This document shows, in pieces, positions 10,727 to 20,751 of a stretch of DNA of 64,000 nucleotides; the first letter of the stretch is position 1, and every line of letters starts with the position of its first letter. The position numbers were made by a program, and so were the translations under genes. The stretch lies in assembly GCA_963575745.1 (NCBI GenBank), contig CAUYUJ010016148.1, forward strand, positions 55,001 through 119,000, given 5' to 3'. The notes under the pieces are model-generated. The model was not told the origin of the DNA and ran no database searches. It worked only from the letters and a program-made list of their open reading frames with translations. The DNA comes from Prorocentrum cordatum (lineage: Eukaryota > Sar > Dinophyceae > Prorocentrales > Prorocentraceae).

Positions 10727-10893
10727 TCGGGGGTGGACAGAGCCCCCAACAGTGCCACGTCGATTCGTGAATTGTCCGTTTTCGGCTCTCGAGATGGCGC
10801 CGTGGCCGTTCTTTTCCAGGCTCGCGCCCGCCAGGTTTGGGCCTCAGGTCGTCTTTACTGAGCCACGTTTGACAAAAGGGGGGTCTGTCTATC
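10727..10893 (+). repeat. Family AA element
   Basis: GTCGGGGGTGGACAGAGCCC to GGGGGGTCTGTCTATCCC. Confidence 0.65.
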
Positions 10894-10898
10894 CCTTT

Positions 10899-11136
10899 GT
10901 GGGCCCTGGAAACGGCAGGGCCGTTTTTTCCACCGTTTCCACAAAAATGTCCCTTGAAAATGAAAACGGCAAAGAAAGGCGACCGGAAACGGCAAAAATC
11001 GGCTCCAGGATTGGAGCCGGAGCCGGAACCGGTCAAAAAACGGCGACGGAACCGGTAGAAAAACGGCGTCGGAACCGGCAAGAAAACGGCAGAACGGAAC
11101 CGGTAAAAAAACGGCCCTGTCGTTTCCAGGGCCCAC
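10899..11136 (+). mobile_element. TIR element with about 31-bp near-perfect ends
   Basis: GTGGGCCCTGGAAACGGCAG and reverse of the right end GTGGGCCCTGGAAACGACAG, both continuing GGCCGTTTTTT. The interior is built of AACCGGTAGAAAAACGGC-like units. Single copy here. Confidence 0.8.
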
Positions 11137-11386
11137 TAAGGTCCATCCCCGATCCAGGGGGCCCTCGCCAGTTGAATCATTTCTCCGGTTGAAATCTCAA
11201 AATCTCAGATCTCAGATCTTGAAAACATCGGTTGGAATCCCAATTTTTCGTGGGAAACCAGCCAGGGAACCGGCGAGGGCCCCCTGCAGGGGGCCCTCGC
11301 CGGGCCCCGGGGTAGCGTCGAAGCACGACTCGCAGGGGCGAGCAGCCGGCCCCAGGGGGGAGTGGTCCAGACCTCCAGGCCTGCAT

Positions 11387-11450
11387 CGCGAAAAAACCAC
11401 GCACGAAACCGAACAAAAACACAGGAAATGGACGTCCGAGCGATGGCCAG
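11387..11450 (+). mobile_element. Family J right half between duplicated segments
   Basis: GCGAAAAAACCACGCACGAA to GAGCGATGGCC. A roughly 90-bp segment (GGGGTAGCGTCGA-GCACGACTC) stands on each side, at 11290-11380 and 11465-11545. Confidence 0.7.
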
Positions 11451-11546
11451 TTGCGGCCTCCCGGGGGCCCTCGCCGGGCCCCCGGGGTAGCGTCGAGGCA
11501 CGACTCGCAGGGGCGAGCAGCCGGCCCCAGGGGGGAGGGGTCCAGA

Positions 11547-11693
11547 CCCTGACCTTCCAGGAGGGCTAAAAAATAGCACGCGACTGAAAAACCTATCCCA
11601 GAGCTATTCTGTGTCTTGGTTTTAGGCTGTTTCGTTTCGTTTTTTTTGTCTTTAGGCCTCCCGTGCTAAAAATAGCTCTCTGGAAGGTCAGGG
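11547..11693 (+). mobile_element. Family BB element
   Basis: 147 bp, ends CCCTGACCTTCCAGGAGGGC and GCTCTCTGGAAGGTCAGGG inverted, then TAAAAAATAGCACG / CGTGCTAAAAATA. Confidence 0.75.
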
Positions 11694-12029
11694 GACCTCC
11701 AGGTCCAGGCGCTGCGAGTTTCCTCACGCCGGGCGGCGTCGCTCCGGCTCCGCGTCGGGCCCCAGGGGGCCCCGCAGATCGAGCGTTGCCAGCCTCGAAC
11801 CTATCCCTACCCCTAAGGTTGACACGCCAAGAGGCGATGACAATCTCAGGGATTCGCCCTCCAAAAAAGAAGGGAATCCCTAAGACTGGCATGGTGATGA
11901 GGAGATGCCCAGCATAGGGATAGGGATGTGTTCCAGGCTGGTAAGATCGGGCTCGAGAACTGGCGCGGAGAGATGAGGTCCAAGGCTCCGGTAGTGATTG
12001 TTTGCCGTTGCAGCTGTTTTTGCAAAACG

Positions 12030-12205
12030 TCGGATCTCAGGATCACAGGAGGAAAGGGCATCGATTTCGCTGCCATTCCGTCGGTTTCCCTTTTGGGGGT
12101 CTCCTGGGGGGCCTGCGTCGCCACCGCTGGATTCTCCTCGACATGCTGCTCAGACCGAACCCAGGGGAGAGGTCCGGGGAGTACATAGCAGTATCAGTAC
12201 CTTGC
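12030..12205 (+). mobile_element. Family S element
   Basis: Family S joins GATACCGCTACCCTTCCCTC (left) with GAGTACATAGCAGTATCAGT-type right ends and has GGCTGGATTCGCTTCGAAAT in the middle. This copy has CCACCGCTGGATTCTCCTCG. Confidence 0.55.
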
Positions 12206-12367
12206 GTGCATCGACGCGGCGGAGTAAGTAGAAGTACTAAGCGCGCGGTCGCGGCCGAGCCCTCAAGAATCGCTTAGGATTCAACGCATCCGCGATCAGC
12301 ACATCTGGGCATGGATGGCAGGGATGTGACACGCCTGCTGGGGGCCCTGCCCGACGCGGCGGCAAGA

Positions 12368-12369
<2 letters not shown>

Positions 12370-12408
<39 letters not shown>

Positions 12409-13341
12409 TACACACACACACACACCCACGCACACACCCACACGCACACGCACACACCCACACGCACACGCACACGCACACGCACACGCACACGCACACG
12501 CACACGCACACGCACACGCACACGCACACGCACACGCACACGCACACGCACACGCACACGCACACGCACACGCACACGCACACGCACACGCACACGCACA
12601 CGCACACGCACACGCACACGCACACGCACACGCACACGCACACGCACACGCACACGCACACGCACACGCACACGCACACGCACACGCACACGCACGCACA
12701 CACGCGCACACGCACACGCACACGCACACGCACACGCACACGCACACGCACACGCACACGCACACGCACACGCACACGCACACGCACACGCACACGCACA
12801 CGCACACGCACACGCACACGCACACGCACACGCACACGCACACGCACGCACACGCACACGCACACGCACACGCACACGCACACGCACACGCACACGCACA
12901 CGCACACGCACACGCACACGCACACGCACACGCACACGCACACGCACACGCACACGCACACGCACACGCACACGCACACGCACACGCACACGCACACGCA
13001 CACGCACACGCACACGCACACGCACACGCACACGCACACGCACACGCACACGCACACGCACACGCACACGCACACGCACACGCACACACGCACACGCACA
13101 CGCACACGCACACGCACACGCACACGCACACGCACACGCACACGCACACGCACGCACACGCACACGCACACGCACACGCACACGCACGCACGCACACGCA
13201 CGCACACGCACACGCACACGCACACGCACACGCACACGCACACGCACACGCACACGCACACGCACACGCACACGCACACGCGCACGCACGCACGCACACG
13301 CACACGCACACGCACGCACGCACACACGCACACGCACACAT
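12370..13341. repeat. Long alternating (CACACG)n array
   Basis: About 970 bp of strictly alternating purine-pyrimidine CA/CG steps, mostly CACACG hexamers with phase shifts. Confidence 0.97.
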
Positions 13342-13614
13342 ACACACATCAGACCCAGAGGCCTCCCATCAGCGGTTCAAAGGTGGGGCCCTCAGGGGTG
13401 AGGGCCTGAGGACAATGTTCCTCAAGCAATGTAAATCCTCCTTTTGCTCCACCCTGTCCTCGGCGGGAGTTTTTGTTGCCATTTCCAGCCGCCGGGAGAC
13501 TTCGCAGGACTTCAGGACCGTCAGCAAAACGACGCAGTAGGATGACACATTGACCCGGGGAGTGGGCCAGCAAAAGTCACGACGTCAAAGTTCCGAGCAG
13601 TAGATCAGAGGAGG

Positions 13615-13735
13615 AACAGATACCGATACCACATCCCTTCCCTCACCATCGCCACCGCGGCTGGATTCGCTTCGAAATCAGAGCGCACTCTGGGAGAGGT
13701 CTGGGGAGCAGCAGTATCGATATCTTCTGTCCCCC
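13615..13735 (+). mobile_element. Family S element
   Basis: GATACCGATACCACATCCCT to GAGCAGCAGTATCGATATCT. Confidence 0.65.
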
Positions 13736-13955
13736 CCGTATACGAGTAAGCCCAGATCTCCGACGATACGTTTTCTCCAATCCTGGCGTTTTGTTCCTCG
13801 TTTATTCGGCCCCTGGGGTCCGCTGTTGTGGCCCCCGGAGCAACCCACAGTGGATCTGGGGCGGAAGCCTGGGCCCAGGAGAAGAGGGGTCGGGGCCTCG
13901 AGTGGGCGCGCGCATGGAAGCAGTCACGTCGTCGGATGTCTCGGGACCTCAGGAG

Positions 13956-14195
13956 TCAAGCAGCGGCGAGACGTCCTGGCTTGCTTGGAAGCCCACCCGA
14001 GGGATGTGCTAAGAACCTTTTCTGTGATTTGCACGACATGCTCTTGGGCAGCAGTTCTGGCCAAGACCGTCTTGTTTTGACACATCGGGCTGCTGGTCCA
14101 AGGGCACTGTTTTGGTTGCTAGGACATATCTTGGTTCTAAGAATATATTTCGTGGTAGGCCTGTAGGAATGCTGGGACGGTCGGTCCCTGCTCAA
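13956..14195 (+). mobile_element. Family E element, TSD AGGAG
   Basis: Family E defined: 225-240 bp, ends TCAAGCAGTGACGAAGCGTC and GACGGTCGGTCCCTGCTCAA, long imperfect TIRs continuing to CCTACCAAACAATGTTCTAA / GTTCTAAGAACATTTCGTGG. AGGAG at 13951-13955 and 14196-14200. Confidence 0.8.
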
Positions 14196-14202
14196 AGGAG
14201 GT

Positions 14203-14330
14203 CCGAGCGGATGTTTATGAGTGGCGCCGAACCGCTGGATGCGCCAGTGCCCCCGCTGCGCGCCGCCAGGGAGGGGGGCCCCGCGCCGATGCAAGAGCTC
14301 TGTGTGGATCTCCGGAAGTTCTTGCGTACG
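14203..14330 (+). mobile_element. Family F element
   Basis: GGTCCGAGCGGATGTTTATG arm, GCGCGCCGCCAGGGAGGGGG centre, CTCTGTGTGGATCTCCGGAA arm. Confidence 0.6.
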
Positions 14331-14333
14331 GTA

Positions 14334-14531
14334 ATGGAGAATGACGATTAATAAATGACCGGGGGTCGTGTTCACGCGGCGGCGCCCGGGATGACGATTA
14401 GAAAAACCGGCCGCGGGCTGGAAAACTATTGTTTTAATCTGTCTCCTCCAGTCAGGAAATTGTGCAGAAATAGCAGAAAACTATTTTTTTAATCGTCCTC
14501 TCCCATTTTTTTATGAATCGTCATCCCGCAT
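14334..14531 (+). mobile_element. Family H element inserted in family I, TA duplication
   Basis: 198 bp, ends ATGGAGAATGACGATTAATA and TATGAATCGTCATCCCGCAT inverted. TA at 14332-14333 and 14532-14533 splits the I motif TACGGTAGGTT. A TA duplication is typical of Tc1/mariner-type insertion. Confidence 0.75.
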
Positions 14532-14812
14532 TAGGTTCACGTCGTGTCGATTGGCGGCGACCCCGCCGCCAGCGTTCAACGTGGAACGCCGCCGGCTACC
14601 CCGGAGTCGGTCGATGTTGAGTGAGCTGACCTCTCGGAAGCGGCCGATCGTTCACGGTTGAAAGATCCCCGTTGCGTTGCGTGGCGCCCGAACGAACAAG
14701 TCGGCCTTATGCAGAGCTCGCGTGGAAGAGATGGGAACATGTGCCGTCAGAGCTGTACGTCGTCAAACCAACGCCAAAGTCGGCACGACACGAACTTGCC
14801 GTAGCGGGGTTC
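14532..14812 (+). mobile_element. Family I element (split at left tip by H)
   Basis: Family I defined: about 200 bp, ends TACGGTAGGTTCGTGCCGTG and CACGACACGAACCTGCCGTA inverted; interior GTTGAACGATCC pairs. The left tip remains at 14325-14333. Confidence 0.7.
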
Positions 14813-14824
14813 AGCGCCAACCTG

Positions 14825-15015
14825 GGGTCAGCCATTCTGAACATCCCAGATGGGGTCAGTCAGAGTAGATGGGGTCGGTGGATCGCGCAGCATCCCCGAT
14901 GCAACGGCGACGTCGGCGTAGAGAAAATCCGTCTCCGCATCTCGTCGTATCGCCGATTCACCGGCGATAAGGCGCGATCCTCTGACCCCATCTACTCGGA
15001 CCCCATTTTGGATCG
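14825..15015 (+). mobile_element. Family R element, second copy
   Basis: AGATGGGGTCAGTCAGAGTA / CTGACCCCATCTACTCGGAC with CGATGCAACGGCGACGTCGG inside. Confidence 0.65.
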
Positions 15016-15249
15016 GTGGTTCAAAGATGGGGCCCTGAGGGGTGGGGCCCCAAGGACGAGGAGCCTCGAGCCATGTAAACTTTGAGATCCGACGTAGCGA
15101 AGCAGTTGCAACAGCGGTCAAAAATCACGCCTGGAGCCCTGGGCACCTTCTGTGTCATTCCTCGAGCCCGATCGATCCGCGAGGGTCCTGGGTTCCGAGA
15201 AGAGGCGGAATCGCCACGCTCGGAAAAAAATGGGGACGTCCTTGGACTT

Positions 15250-15442
15250 GTGATGTTCCAACCTTCTTTCGCCTCGATCGCCGGAAAGAACTTCGAGCAC
15301 CAAGAAAGTACCGACACCAGGAGCGTTTTCACGTCTCGGGCCCCCGGGAGGCGACACTCCTCCGACGCCGCTTCGGTACACTTTTTGGGGTGCTCGAAAT
15401 TCGTCCTGGGAGGTGGCCCTCAGGGGCGATGGGGAGCAACAG
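15250..15442 (+). repeat. Dispersed repeat pair, copy 2
   Basis: TGATGTTCCAACCTTCTTTC to CAGGGGCGATGGGGAGCAAC. Confidence 0.6.
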
Positions 15443-15519
15443 AAGCCCTCGGGATCGGCCATGCAGCCGCGCAGTCGCCACGACACGAGCCCGCCGTGCA
15501 CGCAGTCCGTTCTGGGTGG

Positions 15520-15766
15520 CCCAAAAGGGGGTCCAGCTGAAAGGGGGTGGTGCAATACATTTGGGGCGAGTGTATTGCAGACGTATTGCGCCGGAGACTT
15601 GTATTGCATTGCATTGCAGGCAATGCATTGCGCGCGAAGGTACAGCAGTACATCTGCGCCCCGAAAGGTACTGCACGCCCCAAATGTGTTGCAACCCCAC
15701 AAATCTGTTGCACCAGATCTATTGCACCACCCCCTTGTCGCTGGAACCCCTTTTGGGTCAACCCGA
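15520..15766 (+). mobile_element. TIR element with TTGCA-rich interior
   Basis: CCCAAAAGGGGGTCCAGCTG and reversed right end CCCAAAAGGGGTTCCAGCGA, both continuing GGGGGTGGTGCAATA (about 40 bp). The interior is dense in ATTGCA. Confidence 0.7.
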
Positions 15767-15774
15767 TCCGTGGG

Positions 15775-15926
15775 CGCCCTGACCTTCCAGAGAGCAATTT
15801 TTTAGCACGGGAGGCCCAAAAGTGTAAAACAACTCAACGAAACAGCCTAAAACCAAGACACATAATAGCTCTGGGATAGGTTTTTAAGTCGCGTGCTATT
15901 TTGTAGCCCTCCTGGAAGGTCAGGGC
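15775..15926 (-). mobile_element. Family BB element, TSD GTGGG
   Basis: 152 bp, opposite orientation to 11547. GTGGG at 15770-15774 and 15927-15931. Confidence 0.8.
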
Positions 15927-16035
15927 GTGGGTGCTGCCCCATCCGAGGCTGGGCGGCTCCCCCGGGCGCGCCGCGCCGCGCGGCGGCGCCGCGGCCGCGG
16001 GGCGCCGGCGCCACAGTCTCCCGAGCTTCGGGCAG

Positions 16036-16080
16036 GCGCGGGTGCTGCTGAAGGCGGGCGGCGCGCGCCCTGCCCTGAGC
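16036..16080 (+). CDS. Weak exon candidate
   Basis: After CTTCGGGCAG, reads ARVLLKAGGARPALS, then merges into a family C copy and a CTC microsatellite. Support is only the AG, phase 0 and residue composition. Confidence 0.2.
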
Positions 16081-16205
16081 CCCTCGCGCTGCGAGGAAGA
16101 GCTCCTCCTCCTCCTCCTCCTCCTCCTCCTCCTCCTCCGCCTCCTCCTCCATCTCTCTCCTCCTCCTCCCTCCTCCTCCTCCTCCCTCCTCCTCCCCCTC
16201 CTCCT

Positions 16206-16236
<31 letters not shown>

Positions 16237-16480
16237 TCCTCCCCCTCCTCCTCCTCCTCCTCCAAATCGCGGCGGGAGGCTTGTCGCCATACTCTCGGCC
16301 TCCTGCATGGGGGCCCTCGCCGGGCCTCGGGGCCGTCAGCAGACGACTCGGGAGGAAAAGGGCCGGTGCCAAGGAGTGGCGCGACGGGAGTGGCGCGACG
16401 GGAGTGGCGCGACGGGTGTAGCCCTCGCGCTGCGAGGAAGAGAAGAAATCGCGACGGGAGGCTCTTCGCCATACAGTCAA
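16080..16480 (+). mobile_element. Family C copy carrying a CTC microsatellite
   Basis: CCCTCGCGCTGCGAGGAAGA starts at 16078 and recurs at 16424. Between them lie about 165 bp of CTC repeats and a C body (GGCGGGAGGCTTGTCGCCAT, GGGCCTCGGGGCCGTCAGCA). Confidence 0.55.
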
Positions 16481-16624
16481 CGCGCACAGTGAGGACAAGC
16501 GATTTTTTCTCAAGGGTGCCCTTGGGTGCTGGCCTGCCTCAGCCTCTGCGGCCCGCCCAGGATACTTCAACTTCGGCCTCCAAGGGTCTTGCGTCCTTAC
16601 CACGCGTCCTTACTATACGTTTTC

Positions 16625-16765
16625 ACTGTACTCTCGGCCTCCTGGAGGCCCTCGCCGGGCCTCGGGGCCGTCAGCAGACGACTCGGGAGGAAAAGGGCCG
16701 GTGCCAGGGAGTATGGGTCGAGGCCTCCGGGGGTCGACGTCATGGGAAAATCATGACGTCGGGGG
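16625..16765 (+). mobile_element. Family C element
   Basis: Left-truncated forward copy to GGGAAAATCATGACGTCGGG. Confidence 0.65.
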
Positions 16766-16989
16766 GCTGGGTTCGGTGGCGCGCGAGGGGGGGAGTAGAA
16801 AGGAGAAGGCCCTCTCAGAAGGCGGCGAGACGTCTCAGAAGCCCTCGCGCCTTCTGAGAGGTTTTCAATGTCTTCGGGGATGGCTTAGAACAACAACTCT
16901 CAGAAGGCAGGGGCACTTCCGAGCCTTCTGAGAAGGCCCGCCCCTTCTCACTTCCCTCCTCGGCCTGCCGCCAAACCCTGACCTTCAAT

Positions 16990-17107
16990 CAGAGGAGGAT
17001 GAGGTGCCGATACCGCTACCCTTCCCTCGTTGTTCACTGTTTGAGCCTCCTGGGAGGCCCTTTTCGCCACGGCTGGATTCGCTTCGAAATTCTGGTCAGA
17101 TAGCTGT
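16990..17107 (+). mobile_element. Family S element, left part
   Basis: GGTGCCGATACCGCTACCCT to CGAAATTCTGGTCAGATAGC; adjoins family B. Confidence 0.6.
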
Positions 17108-17458
17108 TTGGCTTCCCCATTCAGTGGCAACGTTGGGGTTCGAGATGTCCCGGCGATGCAGTTGGTTTTCCACGCGGTGTTCCCCCCTCGGGATGCTCTC
17201 AAGCAGCTGCGCCTCGTCGAGAGCGTTCCGGGGTTGCCTGGATCGCCCCGAACGGCCACCAGAGACTTGACATATGACCGGAAAGCCACAGGCTCCGGGG
17301 TAGGCTCAGGGGGTGACGCATCGACTCCCAATCGTACACTGATCCCATCCCGCCCAGGGACATGCGGGTTCGCTATCGGGGGCCTATCGCCGATCTGTCG
17401 GCGATGTATCGCCGATTCCGGGTCGATGTGCCCACCCTGAGCCGGTCCCCCCTTCTCG
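17108..17458 (+). mobile_element. Family B element
   Basis: Shares CAGCTGCGCCTCGTCGAGAG-type, GGGGTAGGCTCAGGGGGTGA and TCGCCGAT/ATCGGCGA blocks with 20752-21093 and 27128-27480. Ends just before the family A copy at 17470. Confidence 0.65.
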
Positions 17459-17469
17459 TTGCACCTCAG

Positions 17470-17633
17470 CCAGGAGGGGAAACAGCACACAGACACAATT
17501 ACTCGTCGATGCCCCAGAAAGTATGGAAAAAAAGGGTAGTGGGGGAGAAGGCAAAAACCCAGAAAGTATTGGACAATATGGGGACGCCTGTTATCCGTGT
17601 CTACTAATTTGTGTGTGTCCCAGGGCCCCTTCA
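17470..17633 (+). mobile_element. Family A copy, TSD CTCAG
   Basis: CTCAG at 17465-17469 and 17634-17638. The left end reads CCAGG instead of TCAGG. Confidence 0.85.
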
Positions 17634-17850
17634 CTCAGGCCCTCGCGCGTCGTGGAGTCAAGCGCGGCGAGGGTCGCTCTTCCCCCGTCTCGGCACCTGG
17701 AGGCCCTCCCCGGGCCCCCGGGGCCGTCAGACGATGCACGGCAGCCCGGTCCAGGGAAGCCGCGCCGTGAAGAGACGTGGCTGATGGGCCAGTGTTCCGC
17801 CACCGCTGCCATAGGCAGGACGGGGGAGAAGGGAGGGTGAGGAGGTCTTC

Positions 17851-17915
17851 CTCCTCCTCCTCCTCCTCCTCCTCCTCCTCCTCCTCCTCCTCCTCCCTCT
17901 CCTTCTCTTCCTCCC
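17851..17915. repeat. (CCT)n microsatellite
   Basis: Interrupted CCT run ending in CTCTTCCT. Confidence 0.9.
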
Positions 17916-18116
17916 TCTCCTGTGGTAGCGGTGGTGGAAAATGGGCCCATCAAGGGTGGAAGTCTGGGGCCCATCGGGGCGGCCCTCGGGGGGCGGGGGG
18001 GGCGCCTTCTGAGGAGGCGGGGAGGCGCCCGAAGAGGCAGGGGTCTTCTTGGACGGAGTCTCCTCGGGTGGGGCTTCGGCGGAAGCCCCTCCTACGTCGG
18101 GGGCGGTTCGTGCGAG

Positions 18117-18173
18117 GAGGCCGCCCGCCTTCGGAGCAGCGCCCGCCACCTCCTGGGGAAGGCCGCCGCCCAG
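18117..18173 (+). CDS. Weak exon candidate
   Basis: After GTGCGAG, reads EAARLRSSARHLLGKAAAQ and ends CAG|GCC. Helical, but very short and surrounded by GC-rich repeat-like sequence. Confidence 0.25.
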
Positions 18174-18255
18174 GCCCCCTCTGCGCCACCCGCTCCCGGG
18201 CATCCGCCGCTACGAGTCACGGCGGTGCGCGTTCACCGCCCGCCCAGGGCTTCGT

Positions 18256-18420
18256 TTCAGTCGGGCCTGTCCTTCCACAGGGGGAATATTCAAATATAGT
18301 TAAAACAAACAGTGTGGGGACGATAAAAACAACAACATATCTTTTCATTGTTTTGATTGTTTTAGTATTTCATTTTTGTCGCCCAAAATCCGCCTGCAGG
18401 GGGACCTGCCCGAGCGAAGT
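18256..18420 (+). mobile_element. Family D element, flanked by CTTCGT
   Basis: CTTCGT at 18250-18255 and 18421-18426. Confidence 0.75.
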
Positions 18421-18764
18421 CTTCGTGCTCAGCACGCTCGTCCGCCGCTTACTGCCTGGTCGGCTCGCGGCCCTCAGCGTGGCGTCGCTCACTGCTTTTC
18501 TCTCCGCTGCTGGCGCGGCCCGCCGTAGCAGGCTCGGCGTTCGATTCGTTTCGCGCGCCCGCGGACCAACAAGTTCACCGCCCGCCCATGTCCAGTTCTC
18601 GAAAGAGGAGGCGCAGACGTCGCGAAGACTGGGCGACCACACTCCGAAAACAGCGAATGATTCCCCAGCGCGTGTCTTTCGTATTGTTTCCTGCGCTCCA
18701 TGTTTCTTCCATCCCATCTCAGATCGGGCTCAGGTGCGCCGTGTGGCTGATGGGTACATCTATA

Positions 18765-18830
18765 TGTAGATGCATTGGTACACGAATCTATATGTGTATA
18801 TATATATGTATATATATATATTCGTCGATC
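18765..18830. repeat. AT-rich TATATG tract
   Basis: ATCTATATGTGTATATATAT type, with an ATCTATATG direct pair. Confidence 0.8.
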
Positions 18831-18997
18831 AGTCGTCGGCCCGTCATATGACCAACGGATCAGTGGTATGGACGCCGGCTCTCTGGACCCAGTTCTCCTT
18901 ATCCACGGCAGGAAGCCAGACATCGCCGGAGCACTGCCCGGGACGACCGAAGATGGCCCGAGCACGGTCCAAAAAAGGCGCTCACGAGGGCCGAGGA

Positions 18998-19227
18998 TCA
19001 AGCAGTGACGAAGCGCCCTGGCTCGCCTATAGCCCTACCAAACAATGTTCTAAGAAACTTTTGTGGTCCCCACAAAATGTTCTTAGAACGTTTCTGGTTG
19101 GGACTGTCTTGTTTTCTCACATCTGGTTTATGCTCTAAGAACCCGGTTTCCTTAGAGCATTTCTTGGGTTCTAAGAACATTTCGTGGTAGGACTATGGGA
19201 ATGCCGGGACGGTCGGCCCCTGCTCAA
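18998..19227 (+). mobile_element. Family E element, TSD GAGGA
   Basis: GAGGA at 18993-18997 and 19228-19232. Removal joins ACGAGGGCCGAGGAGGGCCC. Confidence 0.8.
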
Positions 19228-19234
19228 GAGGAGG

Positions 19235-20510
19235 GCCCCGAGAAGGGCCCCAAAAAGGCAGCCAAGGAGGGCACGAGGCGGCCCGGGGGGAGCCTCTGGA
19301 CCGCCCGCGCGTTGGGCCGCAACCCCGTCCGAATGTCATCACAGGGGTCGACCTACGCGATGTTTTGGAGTTCTTGGGCCGTTTTCGATCGATTCCGTTT
19401 TGCAGCGAAGGCGGAGTGAAGACCAGAAAGAGGAGCTACGAAACCAAAACCAACACGAGAAGCACTGTTTGGTACGATCCCTGCGCCGTCAAACATCAGC
19501 CTGGTTCGAGGTCGGTTTGGGCCCCGCATCGGGGTCCAAGCTGGACCTAGCATGGTCCAGAATTGACCCTGGAGAAAAGCGCAGTCGAAACTTGCAGTTC
19601 GACGAATGCTCCATACGAGCCCGAAAGTCAGCTGTTAGAGGCGTCTGGGCGGTCCCCTGCGAGGCTAGAATCACAACACACCTATGGTTTTCGCTTTATT
19701 GTTGGAAGTTTCGAGTTTGTAGGCGAAGTTGGGCCCAAGTGGCGCTCTTAAGGTCTCCAGGGTCGAAGTCTGGGAGTCTTGAAAGGGCCCAAAAGGGGTG
19801 GAAATGGAGCCTGATTTGCGCCCCGAGAGCGTATTGCATTGGGAACGGTATGAAATTCGAGCTCGTCTTGGGCGCCGTTTGGAAGCCGTCTTGGGGCTCG
19901 ACAGTGGCCAGGCGGCGGAATGGCGGAGGCCTCTGGGGGGTCCAGGGGGAAGGGGCCAACAGCCCTGCAAGAAGCTTCCACAGTGATATCTCACACGCAG
20001 CCTGGTGGGCGGGCGGATTCAAGAGGCATTCCGCAGACCCCCAGACGAAGTGAGGAGCCCATGAAAATGGCTAGGGGGAGGTGAAGGCTAGAATTTCTTA
20101 CATGACCAGTTTGGTTTCAGCGTTTTTGGGCCTGGCTACCCTTTCAAGTCCCCTCTGAGTCTCCCCTCACTGGGTATTGGACCCCAGGGGAGAGGGAAAG
20201 GGAGATCAGAAGACATTATCGCCTCACACGCTTTTGCATCTCCCGCACGCGGCGGTCGGCGGATTCCGACTCTGGCAGTAAGCCAGATGGGCAGGCCCTC
20301 TTCGAAGGCCGCCACCCGGGCCCCGTGCACCACCCGTTCCCTGACCTCCGCCAGCACGAGTTGTTCCGTCCGTGGCCCCAGAGGCCCACCGCGTCACACG
20401 GGGGGGTAGTGTTTCGCCTCGGAGCCATGTCTGATTGCCCGGGGGACCCAGAACGGGCCCTTCGGAGAGGCCGAGATCGATGACAAGCGCCCCGCATGGG
20501 CAACTGCCAG
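19235..20510. other. Mostly unique sequence without a recognised gene
   Basis: 19235-19345 reads GPEKGPKKAAKEGTRRPGGS and could be a small exon. 19350-20050 has less GC-biased sequence with one long open frame but no normal codon bias. 20050-20500 shows nothing clear. Confidence 0.35.
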
Positions 20511-20751
20511 CTCCTCGCTGCTCTGCGCCGGTGCGCCGCGCCGCCCTCCAAAGGAGGACCTCGTGGGGCGGAGCGCCGTGGAGGTCCTCCTGCAGCTGGG
20601 CGCCCTGTCCGGCAGCGACTTCGGCGCCGCCTGGCAGCACTTTCGCCGCGCGGCACTGCCGCAGGTGTGCTCCGACCTCATCGCCCTGGGCCGCGTGCCC
20701 GAGGCGTTCGACGTGCTGTCGAGGCACGGGAGCAGGTTTACCCCGGACGAG
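20511..20751 (+). CDS. KNTC1-like exon a
   Basis: The exon opens after CTGCCAG and reads through KEDLVGRSAVEVLLQLG and SDLIALGRVPEAFDVLS, strongly helical with GC-rich third positions. It ends at GACGAG before GTCAGGGG (GT donor), phase 0. The upstream partner exon was not identified. The 5' limit depends on an AG that fits the frame, so it could extend a little further upstream. Confidence 0.6.

Noticed and set aside
12237-13540. Open frames of 350-410 residues on both strands made of alternating Thr-His, Ala-His, Arg-Val or Cys-Val.
   Set aside because: They are translations of the CACACG array, which has no stops in several frames.
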